Below are positions 29,309 to 38,900 of a stretch of 64,000 nt of DNA, piece after piece (the stretch's first letter is position 1; every line of letters starts with the position of its first letter). Location: NCBI RefSeq assembly GCF_900086595.1, contig NZ_LT575472.1, forward strand, positions 3,715,749 to 3,779,748, written 5' to 3'. The notes beneath the pieces were generated by a model. The model did no database searches and was not told the origin of the DNA. It worked only from the letters and a program-made list of their open reading frames with translations. Both the position numbers and the translations under genes were made by a program. Source of the DNA: Clostridium nigeriense. GTDB taxonomy: Bacteria; Bacillota; Clostridia; Clostridiales; Clostridiaceae.

Positions 29309-29337
29309 TAGACGAATGAAAAACTATTTTTGTTTAA
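29309..29337 (-). promoter_or_regulatory. ECF-type (SigV/ECF30-like) promoter of the sigma/anti-sigma pair
   Basis: On the minus strand TTAAAC (29332-29337) and CGTCTA (29309-29314) are 17 bases apart. An AAC-type -35 with a CGTCTA -10 is characteristic of SigV-group ECF promoters and is not a SigA sequence. This fits former autoregulation. Confidence 0.55.
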
Positions 29338-29349
29338 ATTAAATATAAA

Positions 29350-29422
29350 AAAGTATTAAAATATCATATCTAGGTTCCGTCTTACAGCTCCAAGTCACCT
29401 TCCTATGATATTTTAATACTTT
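29350..29422 (-). terminator. Long-stem hairpin with GC-rich loop, terminator of radical SAM gene
   Basis: Perfect 19-base arms (29350-29368 and 29404-29422) enclose a 35-base loop that is GC-rich for this genome. On the minus strand the stem is followed by a T-rich tail, so it can terminate the radical SAM transcript. Loop length and composition are unusual for a plain terminator; it may be a small structured RNA or a mobile palindromic unit. Confidence 0.6.
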
Positions 29423-29424
29423 AA

Positions 29425-29460
29425 TTATGCATTATTCATTATCCATTCTTAATAACGCCT
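29425..29460. repeat. Partial copy of the MITE-like intergenic sequence
   Basis: TTAATTATGCATT and ATTATCCATTCT in this AT-rich stretch match, on opposite strands, modules of the element at 8099-8233. It directly abuts the long hairpin at 29350-29422. Confidence 0.4.
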
Positions 29461-29465
29461 CAGCA

Positions 29466-30362
29466 CTACACTCCTTCAAAATTGAACAAGGGAATAAAGC
29501 TTTCCTTATCAGTTCCTTCTTCTTGAACAAACCCATTTTTTACTCCTAAGTTTAATGCGTAATCAATAAGAGATTCATAATGCTTTTGATTCAAAGGCTT
29601 ATTTAATTCTGGATACTCCTTCACATGCTCTAATGGTGTGTACTGATTCATAATACTAATATAAACCTTATCTCCATATGTATTATATATATAATCTATT
29701 ATCTTTTTAGAATCAAACAATAATCCTGGCAACATAAGATGCCTTATTATTACACCTCTTTGTATTATTCCATTGTCATCAAATTTAACTTCTCCAACCT
29801 GATTTACCATTTCATTAATAGCTTCACTAGCATAAGAAAAATAATCTTTTGCTCTAGAATATTTAATAGAATATTTTGTTTCAAAATACTTCATATCAGG
29901 TAAATATACATCTATATATCCTTTTAAAAGCCTTATGGTTTCGACTTTTTCATATCCACTACTATTATAAATAATAGGAAGGTTTAACCCTTTAATTTTT
30001 GCTATTTTTATAGCCTCAATAATTTGAGGCACATAGTGAGTTGGGGTAACTAGGTTTATATTTAAAGCTCCTTTTTCCTGAAGCTCTATAAATATTTCTG
30101 ATAATCTATCTATTGTTATTTCCTTTCCCCATGAGCATTGACTTATATTATAATTTTGACAAAAAACACATTTTAATGTGCAGTAAGAAAAAAATACTGT
30201 TCCAGAGCCTATATCACCAGATATGCAAGGTTCCTCCCAATAATGAAGAGCAGCTCTCGCTACCCTTATTTTTTCTCCAGCTCCACAAAACCCTCTTTTT
30301 CCACTTAATCTATTTACCCCACAATTTCTAGGGCATAATTTACAACTATATAATACTTTCAC
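29466..30362 (-). CDS. Radical SAM protein, PflA-like (COG1313 type)
   Basis: The 298-residue protein has the radical SAM signature C-x3-C-x2-C as CTLKCVFC (about 61-68), preceded by an N-terminal cysteine-rich segment (CKLCPRNCG...RGFCGAG) typical of the COG1313 group related to pyruvate formate-lyase activators. The SAM-binding region includes LVTPTHYVPQI. Substrate is unknown; the group is often annotated as a glycyl radical activase relative, but no glycyl radical enzyme gene is nearby. It lies 35 bases behind uvrB and may be co-transcribed with it. Confidence 0.88.
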   Translation of the reverse strand: MKVLYSCKLCPRNCGVNRLSGKRGFCGAGEKIRVARAALHYWEEPCISGDIGSGTVFFSYCTLKCVFCQNYNISQCSWGKEITIDRLSEIFIELQEKGALNINLVTPTHYVPQIIEAIKIAKIKGLNLPIIYNSSGYEKVETIRLLKGYIDVYLPDMKYFETKYSIKYSRAKDYFSYASEAINEMVNQVGEVKFDDNGIIQRGVIIRHLMLPGLLFDSKKIIDYIYNTYGDKVYISIMNQYTPLEHVKEYPELNKPLNQKHYESLIDYALNLGVKNGFVQEEGTDKESFIPLFNFEGV

Positions 30363-30397
30363 TACTTATCACTCCAGATATTTTTAAAGCTTTTTTA

Positions 30398-32371
30398 TTA
30401 TTTTTTACCTTTTAGATCATTAATTATATCACGTAGTTCTGCTGCTCTTTCAAATTGTAAATTCTTAGCTGCATCCATCATTTCTTCAGTATACTTCTTA
30501 ATTAACTTCTTCTTATCCTTTTCTGAAACTTCTTTATTACCTTCTGCTTTGTATTCAATCTTTTCTTCTGCTACCTTAGTTGCTTCTATTACATCCCTTA
30601 CATCTTTTATAATAGTTTGAGGCGTAATTCCATTCTTTTCATTATATTCAATTTGAATTTTTCTTCTTCTTTCAGTTTCCTTAATAGCCTTATTCATTGA
30701 TTTAGTAATATTATCTGCATACATTATTACTCTACTTTCAGAATTTCTAGCTGCTCTACCTATTGTTTGTATTAATGAAGTTTCAGAACGTAAGAAGCCT
30801 TCTTTATCAGCATCCAAAATTGCAACTAATGCTACCTCTGGAATATCTAGCCCTTCTCTTAGTAAGTTAATTCCTACTAATACATCATATTCTCCAAGTC
30901 TTAAATCCCTTATAGTTTTCATTCTTTCTATAGTATCTATATCTGAATGCATATAGGTAGTTTTTATTCCTAGATCCTTTAAGTACTTAGTTAAATCTTC
31001 AGCCATTCTCTTAGTTAATGTAGTAATAAGAGTTCTAAATCCCTTTTCAGTAGTTTTCTTAATTTCAGAATATAAATCATCAATTTGACCTTGTACTGGT
31101 CTTATCTCAATTACTGGATCTAATAATCCAGTCGGCCTTATAACTTGTTCCGCTATGTTAGTTGAGTTGTCTAACTCATATTGAGATGGTGTTGCACTAA
31201 CGAAAACCACTTGATTTATTTTTTTCTCAAACTCTGGAAATTTAAGTGGCCTATTATCATATGCACAAGGTAATCTAAATCCATACTCTACTAAAGTATC
31301 CTTTCTGGATCTATCACCTGCATACATAGCTCTACATTGTGGTAATGTAACATGACTTTCATCTATAAACATTAAAAAATCATCTGGGAAGTAATCTAGT
31401 AAAGTTTGTGGTGGAGTTCCAGGAGCTCTACCATCTAAAATTCTTGAATAGTTTTCTATTCCACTACAGTATCCCATTTCTCTAATCATTTCTATATCAA
31501 AATTTGTTCTTTGTCTTAATCTTTGAGCTTCCAATAATTTTTCTTGGCTATTTAGTTCTTTAAGCCTATCTTCAAGCTCTCCTTCAATAGTACTTATAGC
31601 CTTCTCTAGTACCTCATGTGAGGTAGCAAAGTGAGATGCTGGAGATATAGATACATGATTTCTCTCCCCAATTATATTACCTGTTAGAACATCAAACTCT
31701 CTTATTCTTTCTATTTCATCGCCAAAAAACTCCACTCTAATTCCTTTATTTGAAGATGAAGCAGGAATAATATCTAAGGAATCTCCTCTAACTCTAAAAC
31801 TACCTCTTGCAAAATCTATGTCATTTCTTTCATATTGAATTTCTATAAGTTTTCTCATTATTTCATCTCTATCCCTTACCATTCCTGGTCTTAGAGATAT
31901 AGTAAGCTTTTTATATTCCTCTGGGTTACCTAAACCATAAATACAAGATACTGATGCTACAATAATAACATCCCTTCTTTCTAATAAAGCAGATGTAGCG
32001 GAATGCCTCAATTTATCTATTTCATCATTTATTGAGGCATCCTTTTCTATAAAAGTATCTGTTTGTGGAACATAAGCTTCTGGTTGATAATAATCATAGT
32101 AAGATACAAAGTATTCTACTATATTATTAGGAAAAAACTCCTTAAACTCTGAGCATAATTGAGCTGCTAATGTCTTATTATGTGCTAATACTAAAGTTGG
32201 CTTTTGTACCCTCTCAATTATATTTGCCATAGTGTACGTCTTTCCTGATCCAGTTACACCCAGTAATGTTTGTGCTCTATCGCCATTATTTATTGAATTA
32301 ACTAAGCTTTCTATAGCTTGAGGTTGATCTCCAGTTGGTTTAAACTTTGATTCTATTTTAAACTCAGGCAT
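30398..32371 (-). CDS. uvrB: Excinuclease ABC subunit B
   Basis: Helicase-like ATPase that takes damaged DNA from UvrA and positions UvrC. The 657-residue protein has Walker [14 protein letters not shown] (about 34-46), the beta-hairpin with [12 protein letters not shown] (about 90-101), FIDESHV, the C-terminal helicase domain with [14 protein letters not shown], and a UVR motif ([13 protein letters not shown]) at the end that contacts UvrC. I use ATG at 32371, with AAGGAGG upstream, rather than the frame start at 32398. No LexA box is seen in its 100-base upstream region, in contrast to uvrA. Confidence 0.98.
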   Translation of the reverse strand: MPEFKIESKFKPTGDQPQAIESLVNSINNGDRAQTLLGVTGSGKTYTMANIIERVQKPTLVLAHNKTLAAQLCSEFKEFFPNNIVEYFVSYYDYYQPEAYVPQTDTFIEKDASINDEIDKLRHSATSALLERRDVIIVASVSCIYGLGNPEEYKKLTISLRPGMVRDRDEIMRKLIEIQYERNDIDFARGSFRVRGDSLDIIPASSSNKGIRVEFFGDEIERIREFDVLTGNIIGERNHVSISPASHFATSHEVLEKAISTIEGELEDRLKELNSQEKLLEAQRLRQRTNFDIEMIREMGYCSGIENYSRILDGRAPGTPPQTLLDYFPDDFLMFIDESHVTLPQCRAMYAGDRSRKDTLVEYGFRLPCAYDNRPLKFPEFEKKINQVVFVSATPSQYELDNSTNIAEQVIRPTGLLDPVIEIRPVQGQIDDLYSEIKKTTEKGFRTLITTLTKRMAEDLTKYLKDLGIKTTYMHSDIDTIERMKTIRDLRLGEYDVLVGINLLREGLDIPEVALVAILDADKEGFLRSETSLIQTIGRAARNSESRVIMYADNITKSMNKAIKETERRRKIQIEYNEKNGITPQTIIKDVRDVIEATKVAEEKIEYKAEGNKEVSEKDKKKLIKKYTEEMMDAAKNLQFERAAELRDIINDLKGKK

Positions 32372-32461
32372 GTTTTTACCTCCTTTTATACATTTCATTC
32401 TTCCCTTTTCTGATAAATAAATTATACATTTAAATATATATTATTACAATTTTACTAGAAA

Positions 32462-32486
32462 AAAAGAAAGCTTATCGCTTTCTTTT
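32462..32486 (-). terminator. Terminator overlapping the end of the PDZ gene
   Basis: AAAAGAAAGC-TTATC-GCTTTCTTTT; the stop codon TAA of the PDZ reading frame lies in the loop. The minus-strand tail is T-rich. Confidence 0.8.
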
Positions 32487-33740
32487 CATTTCTTCTAATA
32501 TCTTCTTAAAGTTTTCATTATCGACACTTAAAGCATCTTCTGCTTTTACCATTCTTGGTACTAAAAGCATTCCTACCCGCTTATTCTTTGGTATTATATT
32601 CAAATCGACTATTTCCCCGGAAATTTTTTTTATTTTAAAAGATATTTCACTAAAACTTTCTCTTACAGCTTGAAAGATTTCTACTTCTGAAATAACCTTA
32701 TTTTTATTAACCTCTAATATCTTATCTCCTCGTCTAACTCCTGACTCATATGCAGGAGAATTAGGTGCTACTTCCAATACAGCTACCCCACTATCATCAG
32801 TTACATAAATATACTTTCCAGAATTCTCAATTTTATTTTGAATTCTTATCATAAGTTCATGTCCTAAAGGTGCAAAAACAACTACAACAATTTGTCCAAT
32901 TATTCCAAATTGAGATAATTGAGCTATTAAAGTTAATAATGCTCCATAGACTATTATACCAATACCAGAATATATAGGTTTCTTTACTTTATCCTTTGTA
33001 AATGATACTGAGTTATAGCCTACAACTCCATATAAAGGTATTGATGCAATTATAGCTGAGCTTAAAATTAATAAAGTTTCTGGTCTATTAATTATTGGCC
33101 ACCAATCTGGTGTTGATACTGAAGAAGTTCCAGCTGTAGATAAATTACTAGAAATAGCAATAAATATTGCTACTGGCAAAGCCCAATATCTATTATATGC
33201 AAATCCACCAACTATTTTATTATCCTTATTGGAAAATACAGGAATAGCACCTCTACTACCATCAAATAAAACTAAGAAACCTTCTACTATATGCATAAGT
33301 CCAACAAAGGTCATAAGAGATAAAATATTTATATTTATGTAAGCCTGAGTATTTGTATAGCTTGATAATAAACTAATAAAAATACTAATTGCTCCTAATA
33401 TTGCTCCTGAGTAAGAAAAACATATAAATCTTTTTTTTACAAAAAGCAATAAAATTGAAATCATAAACATAATTTCTATTCCAGAGTTTTCATTAAAAAT
33501 TATTCCTAAAGAACTTAGCATTAAACTAACAATAGCTCAAGCTATAATCCCTAAAGCTATTTGCGATAGTGTAAGTTCTAAAGGGGAGTTTATAGTCTCC
33601 CCAATAGTCATTTTCTGCATAATTGATATTTTTTTATTTTTTAAATAGAACATTATTCCTAAAACTATCAGCATAAATATATGCATAGGCTCAACTATAG
33701 CATAAGATACAGTCCTTAAAGTATATAGCATTAAATCCAT
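32472..33740 (-). pseudogene. Membrane PDZ-domain protein interrupted by one in-frame TGA
   Basis: Two reading segments lie in the same frame: 67 codons from 33740 (MDLMLYTLRTVSYAIVEPMH...) ending LGIIA-TGA, then AIVSLMLSSLG... to the stop at 32472. Joined, they give about 422 residues: seven or more membrane segments followed by a PDZ domain (about residues 305-385; SPAYESGVRRGDKILEVNK). The TGA at 33539-33537 most simply replaces GGA (Gly) by one base change. It sits 11 bases behind ctpA, another PDZ protein. The downstream 349-codon part could restart at ATG 33521, but the N-terminal helix would be lost. It is a recent nonsense mutation, a sequencing error, or read-through. Confidence 0.8.
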
Positions 33741-33751
33741 TTATGAGCCTC

Positions 33752-35008
33752 CTATTTTATCTTTTCCTTTATAACTTCTAATCCTTTATTAAATTGAGGA
33801 TCAATATTTCTATCATATTCCTTGTGTAATAAATCTTCAGGAATTTGTACTTCTATATCTGGTTTTATTCCAACCTTATGGATGTTTTCTCCATTTGGAG
33901 TGTAATATTTTGATGTTGTTACTTTTAATCCACCATTACCATCTTTAAACTCTATTAATTGTTGAACAACTCCCTTACCAAAACTAGTTGTTCCTACGAT
34001 AGTTCCAGCTTCATAATCTCTCAAAGCTCCAGTAACTACTTCTGATGCTGAAGCACTACCTCCATCAATTAATATAACTAATGGCATTCCTTCCGCTTCT
34101 CCACCTATAGATTTTGATTCTTGCCTATTATCATATTTATCTATAGTGTAGGTTACCACTTTGCCCTTAGGTATAAATTCAGATGCAACTTTTACTGCCT
34201 CATTAAGGAATCCACCTGGATTTCCTCTTAAGTCTAATATCATACCCTTCATACCTTCACTTTTTAATTCAATAATTTTTTCTTTAAAAGCCTTTGCAAC
34301 ATCTTCATCAAAAGAAGATATTTGTATATAACCTATATTATTATCAATTAATTCACCCTTAACGGAAATAATCTTAACGACATCCCTAACTATTGTTATA
34401 TCAAGGTAATCAGATCCAGCTCTAGAAACAGTTAAAGTTACAGGCTTGCCTTCTTCACCCTTTATCATAGATATAGTTTTTTCTACATTAACTTCCTCTA
34501 TCTCTTTTCCATCAACTTTCAGAATTACATCCCCTGCTTTTAAGCCTGCTTTTTCCGCTGGTGATCCTTCTATAGGTGCTACAACTGTAACCTTATCATC
34601 TTTGATTCCTAATTGTGCCCCTATACCTACAAAATGCCCTTCACTTTGCTCCATAAAAGATTTATATTCATTTGAATTCATAAATACTGTATATGGGTCC
34701 TTTAAAGATTGAGTCATACCTTTAATTGCAGCTTCTAAAAGTGTTGTATCATCTATCTCACCATCATACTTAGTTAATAAGGCATCTCTAACTTGAAATA
34801 ACAATTCATATTTTTTTACATCTTTAACCTCACTAACGTCTTTAGCCACATCTTCACTAACACTTCTTAAGCTAACACCATTAAAGGCAAAGGTATTACC
34901 TAAATAGAAAAACATAAGATTTGAAAACAAGAAAACTATAACTATTGCTACTATAATTAAAGGCTTTTTATATCTATTATTCCTTCTCTTATTATTATTC
35001 TCCTCCAT
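33752..35008 (-). CDS. ctpA: Carboxy-terminal processing peptidase CtpA (S41)
   Basis: Membrane-anchored serine protease acting outside the membrane. The 418 residues comprise an N-terminal anchor (about 14-38), a PDZ domain (about 105-185, IGAQLG..GSPAEKAGLKAGDVIL) and the S41 domain with MILDLRGNPGG, the catalytic serine in GGSASASE (near 316) and lysine in SFGKGVVQ (near 341). It is upstream of the broken PDZ gene and downstream of ftsEX; a hairpin separates it from ftsX. Substrates are unknown; CtpA homologues often control envelope or sporulation signalling. Confidence 0.95.
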   Translation of the reverse strand: MEENNNKRRNNRYKKPLIIVAIVIVFLFSNLMFFYLGNTFAFNGVSLRSVSEDVAKDVSEVKDVKKYELLFQVRDALLTKYDGEIDDTTLLEAAIKGMTQSLKDPYTVFMNSNEYKSFMEQSEGHFVGIGAQLGIKDDKVTVVAPIEGSPAEKAGLKAGDVILKVDGKEIEEVNVEKTISMIKGEEGKPVTLTVSRAGSDYLDITIVRDVVKIISVKGELIDNNIGYIQISSFDEDVAKAFKEKIIELKSEGMKGMILDLRGNPGGFLNEAVKVASEFIPKGKVVTYTIDKYDNRQESKSIGGEAEGMPLVILIDGGSASASEVVTGALRDYEAGTIVGTTSFGKGVVQQLIEFKDGNGGLKVTTSKYYTPNGENIHKVGIKPDIEVQIPEDLLHKEYDRNIDPQFNKGLEVIKEKIK

Positions 35009-35065
35009 CTTCTAATACTTCCTTTCATAAACCTCTATAAAACATAGATTTGTCTTAATAATATT

Positions 35066-35090
35066 TTAAGTGGAGATAAACTCCACTTAA
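35066..35090 (-). terminator. Probable terminator of ftsEX
   Basis: TTAAGTGGAG-ATAAA-CTCCACTTAA, 10-base perfect arms, 36 bases past the ftsX stop. Confidence 0.7.
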
Positions 35091-35125
35091 ATTATATAAG
35101 TTATTCTTTCTTTTTATTAATACCT

Positions 35126-36016
35126 TTATACATCTAAGAATTTTCTTAATGCAACTCCACTTCCTAAAGCTCCTACTATTATTCCACCTAATAGGAATAT
35201 CCAAGTTAATGTTCCTAAAACAAAGCCTGGGGTTACTAATGATACTAAGAACATATTAGATACTATGTATCCGTAAGCCCATCTATAAAGGAAGAATAAT
35301 ATTATACTTGATACTAGTGAACCTACAAAACCAATTATCATACCTTCAATTATGAATGGCCATCTAATAAACCAGTCTGTAGCACCTACGAACTTCATTA
35401 TTCCAACTTCTCTTCTTCTAGAATATACTGTTATTTTAGTTGTATTTGTAATTAAGAATACAGAAACTCCTATAAATACAACAAATAATATTAATCCTGC
35501 TACTCTAACCCCACCTACAAATGAGCTTATAGTATCTATCATATCTTGTTGATTTGATATATCTTCAACTCCAGACATGCCTTTTACAGCATCTGCAACT
35601 TGTTGAGCCGCTTCTGGATCCTTTAATTTTACAATAAATGAACTTGGAAGCGGATTATCTTTTAAATCATATCCTTCTAACAAGCCTTGATTATCCTTTA
35701 GCATATCTTTTAAATTTACAAAAGCTTCTTCTCTAGATTCATAGATAACCTCTTTAACGCCTTCTTGCTCATTAAGCTTTATCTCTATCTCTCTTTGATC
35801 TATTAGTTTTATATCATCATTTAAATAAACTTTAATTTCAAGCTTTGATGCAACATCTTCTATAGCTTTATTAAAATTTAAACCAAGAAGGATGAAAGTA
35901 CCAAATATAAAGAATGTAATTAAAACAGTAATCATAGCTGCTAAGCTTAAGGTTCTGTTTCTTTTCAGACTTTTAAAAGCGTCTACAAAAAAATACTTTA
36001 ATGTATTAAATTTCAT
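35126..36016 (-). CDS. ftsX: Cell division permease FtsX
   Basis: ABC-like membrane subunit that with FtsE transmits a signal to peptidoglycan hydrolases at the septum or side wall. The 296-residue protein has a first membrane helix (about 24-46), a large extracellular domain (about 50-165) and three more helices at the C-terminus. The motif YSRRREVGIMKFVGATDWFI (about 198-217) is the cytoplasmic coupling loop of FtsX. The start overlaps the end of ftsE by 11 bases. The NlpC/P60 coiled-coil hydrolase at 56.6 kb is a plausible client. Confidence 0.96.
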   Translation of the reverse strand: MKFNTLKYFFVDAFKSLKRNRTLSLAAMITVLITFFIFGTFILLGLNFNKAIEDVASKLEIKVYLNDDIKLIDQREIEIKLNEQEGVKEVIYESREEAFVNLKDMLKDNQGLLEGYDLKDNPLPSSFIVKLKDPEAAQQVADAVKGMSGVEDISNQQDMIDTISSFVGGVRVAGLILFVVFIGVSVFLITNTTKITVYSRRREVGIMKFVGATDWFIRWPFIIEGMIIGFVGSLVSSIILFFLYRWAYGYIVSNMFLVSLVTPGFVLGTLTWIFLLGGIIVGALGSGVALRKFLDV

Positions 36017-36692
36017 CTTCGTACATCCCCCTTGCTGTGTCTCTTGCTATACATCCTTTTTCTATAGCAATAACTCTTTTTTTCATGTTATCAACTATTT
36101 CCTTTGCATGTGTAGCCATTAAAATCGTAGTCCCTGCTCTATTAATATCCTCTAAAAGTTCCATTATTTCCTTTGCAGTTTCTGGATCTAGATTTCCAGT
36201 TGGCTCATCACAAATTAATACTGATGGGTTGTTTACGATAGCTCTTGCTAAGGCAACTCTTTGTTGCTCACCACCAGATAATTCACTTGGGAACATCTTA
36301 TACTTATGAGAAAGACCAACTAATGAAAGCACCATAGGAACTCTTTTTCTAATTTCCTTAGGTGAAGCTTCAACTACTCTCATAGCAAAAGCAACATTTT
36401 CATATACATTTAAAGTCGGAATAAGTCTAAAGTCTTGGAAAACCATCCCTATCTTCCTTCTATAGTATGGTATTTGCTTTCTAGTAACATTGGAAAGCTT
36501 CTTTCCTGCAACAATTATTTCCCCTACAGTTGGATCTACTTCTTTTATTAACATTTTTATAAAAGTTGACTTTCCAGCTCCAGAAGGTCCAACTAAAAAT
36601 ACAAATTCCCCTGATTCTATAATTATATTCACATCTGATAAAGCCTTAACATTATTATCGTATAGCTTAGATACATTCTTAAATTCTATCAT
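36006..36692 (-). CDS. ftsE: Cell division ATP-binding protein FtsE
   Basis: ABC ATPase partner of FtsX. The 228 residues show Walker A GPSGAGKSTF (36-45), the Q-loop MVFQDFRLIP, signature LSGGEQQRVALARA (about 138) and Walker B VLICDEPTGNLDP. It is the first gene of ftsEX; an extended -10 promoter lies 45 bases upstream. RBS AGGTG is modest. Confidence 0.97.
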   Translation of the reverse strand: MIEFKNVSKLYDNNVKALSDVNIIIESGEFVFLVGPSGAGKSTFIKMLIKEVDPTVGEIIVAGKKLSNVTRKQIPYYRRKIGMVFQDFRLIPTLNVYENVAFAMRVVEASPKEIRKRVPMVLSLVGLSHKYKMFPSELSGGEQQRVALARAIVNNPSVLICDEPTGNLDPETAKEIMELLEDINRAGTTILMATHAKEIVDNMKKRVIAIEKGCIARDTARGMYEDEI

Positions 36693-36737
36693 TCTCTAAA
36701 CACCTCGCACATCAGCGTATTTTAAACCTATAGCGTT

Positions 36738-36746
36738 ATTATAGCA
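36738..36746 (-). promoter_or_regulatory. Extended -10 promoter of ftsEX
   Basis: TGC-TATAAT on the minus strand, 46 bases upstream of ftsE; no good -35 is seen, as expected for an extended -10 type. Confidence 0.55.
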
Positions 36747-36834
36747 TAACAAAGCACAAGGAAAAACGTTTTTTGCACTTTTCTACTTAATAAATCTACA
36801 TTTTTCGCTTTTTATAAATAATTTTAATTAAATC

Positions 36835-37671
36835 TTAATAATCTGTAAATCCCTTACCTACTGCCTCTGTGGATTCACTTACAGTTAAAAAGGCTTCTGG
36901 ATTATTAACCTTTATAAATTGTTTTAATGTAATAAACTGCTTAGAAGTTAAAACTGTATATATAACAGTCATATCCTCCTTTGTGTAACCACCTTTTCCA
37001 GTTAATATTGTACATCCTCTATCTATATCTTTATTAATAAAATCTACTACTAACTGTTCTTTATTAGTAATTATAAATACTTGCTTAACTGGATTTATTC
37101 CAGCAATAAATTTATCTACTAAAATACCTATTAAAGTAGCACTTAAAAGACCAAATAATCCTTTCTCTACTCCAAATGAATATATTGCAAGTAAAGTTAC
37201 TGTACAATCTGCCAACAACAACCCTTGACCTATTGGTAAATGAAAATACTTATTTATAATTTTAGCAACTATGCTAGTTCCTCCAGTTGAGGCTCCTTGG
37301 TAAAAAGTAATTGCTGTTCCAAAAGCTAAAACAGCTGAACCAAATATACATGCTAAAACCATATTATCAGTTATCGCTCTTGGTTCAAAAAATGTTTCAA
37401 AAATCCACATTATTACAGACATCATCACCGTAGAATATATACTCTTAGCTCCAAAAGAACTACCTATTAAGAAAAATGCTAATGCAAATAATATAGCATT
37501 AAATATAAACACTAATATACTTGGATTAATATCTATTAACTGATTTATAGCTAAAGCTAATCCTGAAACACCACCTGCCGCTATATCAAGCGGGAAGAAA
37601 AAATATTCTAGCGCAAAAGCCCCTATTGCTACTCCTACTGTAGATAAAAAATATTCTTTTAACTTTTCCAT
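36835..37671 (-). CDS. YitT family membrane protein (DUF161 + DUF2179), copy 2
   Basis: A 278-residue membrane protein with about five or six hydrophobic segments (DUF161) and a C-terminal cytoplasmic DUF2179 domain starting near residue 220 (RGCTILTGKGGYTKEDMTVI). YitT proteins are widespread in Firmicutes; the transport function is not established. It is a tandem paralogue of the upstream gene: GCTFLKGVGGFTGKD and GCTILTGKGGYTKED align. RBS AAGGAGAT precedes ATG at 37671. Confidence 0.9.
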   Translation of the reverse strand: MEKLKEYFLSTVGVAIGAFALEYFFFPLDIAAGGVSGLALAINQLIDINPSILVFIFNAILFALAFFLIGSSFGAKSIYSTVMMSVIMWIFETFFEPRAITDNMVLACIFGSAVLAFGTAITFYQGASTGGTSIVAKIINKYFHLPIGQGLLLADCTVTLLAIYSFGVEKGLFGLLSATLIGILVDKFIAGINPVKQVFIITNKEQLVVDFINKDIDRGCTILTGKGGYTKEDMTVIYTVLTSKQFITLKQFIKVNNPEAFLTVSESTEAVGKGFTDY

Positions 37672-37714
37672 TTGTATTTTATCTCCTTCTTTTATATAGT
37701 TCCCATCCTAAAGG

Positions 37715-38560
37715 TTATTGAATATTTTTAAACCCTTCTCCCATAACTTCATGTACTTCCCCAACAGTTATAAATGCTTTTGGATCAACTTTACCTATAT
37801 ACTGTTTTAATTTAATAAATTCGCTTCTCCCTAAAACTGCATATAAAACGCAAGTATCTTTTCCAGTGAAGCCTCCAACCCCTTTTAAAAAAGTACATCC
37901 TCTTTCCAAATCATCCATAATAAATTTCCCTATTTCATCACTTTTTGTACTTATAATAGTAACTTCTTTACATACATGGAAACCTTCTATAAATTTATCT
38001 ATAGCTATTCCATTAATTATTACTGATAATAATCCATATAATCCAATATTTATACCAAAAGTTATTGCCCCTAATAAGGTTACTATAAAATCAACTACTA
38101 ATAAAGACTTTCCTATATCTATATTAAAAAATTTATTTAATATCTTTGCTATAGTATCCGTTCCACCTGTAGATGCATTTGCATTGAACACTATGGCCAT
38201 TCCAATAGCTGTTATTAAAGTTCCGAATATAGCTGCAAGCATTAGATCATTAGTTAGAGCATATGGATTAAAAAACTTTTCGATGATAGTCATCATTCCT
38301 GCTAAACTAAAACTTGATACGATTGTTTTAACACCAAAATTTTTACCAAGAAAAATAAATCCAATAACAAATAAAAATAAATCCATAATAAAAACTAATG
38401 GTCCAGTAGATATTGATGGTATGTAATGATTAATTACTATAGCTAACCCTGTTAGTCCCCCTGCTGCTATATTATTAGGTATAAAAAAATATTCTAATGA
38501 TAGGGCAACTAAAAAAACACCTGTTATTATTAAAACATATTCCTTTAAACTTTCCTTCAT
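37715..38560 (-). CDS. YitT family membrane protein (DUF161 + DUF2179), copy 1
   Basis: Paralogue of the next gene downstream, 281 residues. Membrane segments make up roughly the first 200 residues (VALSLEYFFIPNNIAAGG near the start; the same FFxPxxIAAGG motif occurs in the other copy). DUF2179 follows near 220. The frame is open to 38602, but ATG at 38560 has AAAGGAGAT upstream. The two genes are 43 bases apart and probably co-transcribed. Confidence 0.9.
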   Translation of the reverse strand: MKESLKEYVLIITGVFLVALSLEYFFIPNNIAAGGLTGLAIVINHYIPSISTGPLVFIMDLFLFVIGFIFLGKNFGVKTIVSSFSLAGMMTIIEKFFNPYALTNDLMLAAIFGTLITAIGMAIVFNANASTGGTDTIAKILNKFFNIDIGKSLLVVDFIVTLLGAITFGINIGLYGLLSVIINGIAIDKFIEGFHVCKEVTIISTKSDEIGKFIMDDLERGCTFLKGVGGFTGKDTCVLYAVLGRSEFIKLKQYIGKVDPKAFITVGEVHEVMGEGFKNIQ

Positions 38561-38769
38561 ATAAATCTCCTTTCTTAGAGAATTTTTATTATTTTTCCAC
38601 ATTATATATAATTCTATCCACAGTTATTATAGTTTTGTCCTTAATTTTTTATATTTCTCTGTAATTATTATATATATGTTTCTATTAATAATCTAGATAT
38701 TTACAATATTCTAAATGTAAATGTTAATTAAATTATTGGGGATAAAACTTAATTTAATATCATAAAGCA
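38561..38769. other. Gene-free upstream region of the YitT pair
   Basis: AT-rich; no supported ORF or confident promoter. Together with the two hairpins at 38770-38835 it accounts for the 340-base gap to the transketolase gene. Confidence 0.6.
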
Positions 38770-38793
38770 AAAAAACTCCCTCAGGAGTTTTTT
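38770..38793. terminator. Bidirectional-type terminator hairpin
   Basis: AAAAAACTCC-CTCA-GGAGTTTTTT, flanked by A/T runs on both strands; probably terminates the transketolase transcript on the minus strand. Confidence 0.8.
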
Positions 38794-38810
38794 AATAATA
38801 TTATTTTTAA

Positions 38811-38835
38811 TTGAGCTGTCTTTACAACAGCTCAA
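38811..38835 (-). terminator. Second hairpin behind transketolase genes
   Basis: TTGAGCTGT-CTTTACA-ACAGCTCAA, perfect 9-base arms, about 65 bases after the transketolase stop. May be a first, weaker stop signal before 38770-38793. Confidence 0.5.
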
Positions 38836-38900
38836 AATGGTAAATATAGCTATTTTAAAGTGATTATTAGTGATTTATTTAAATTATTATAGTAAACTAA

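Noticed and set aside
37866..38426. 186-codon plus-strand ORF opposite a YitT gene
   Set aside because: Mirror of the membrane protein reading frame; no ribosome binding site and no recognisable family.
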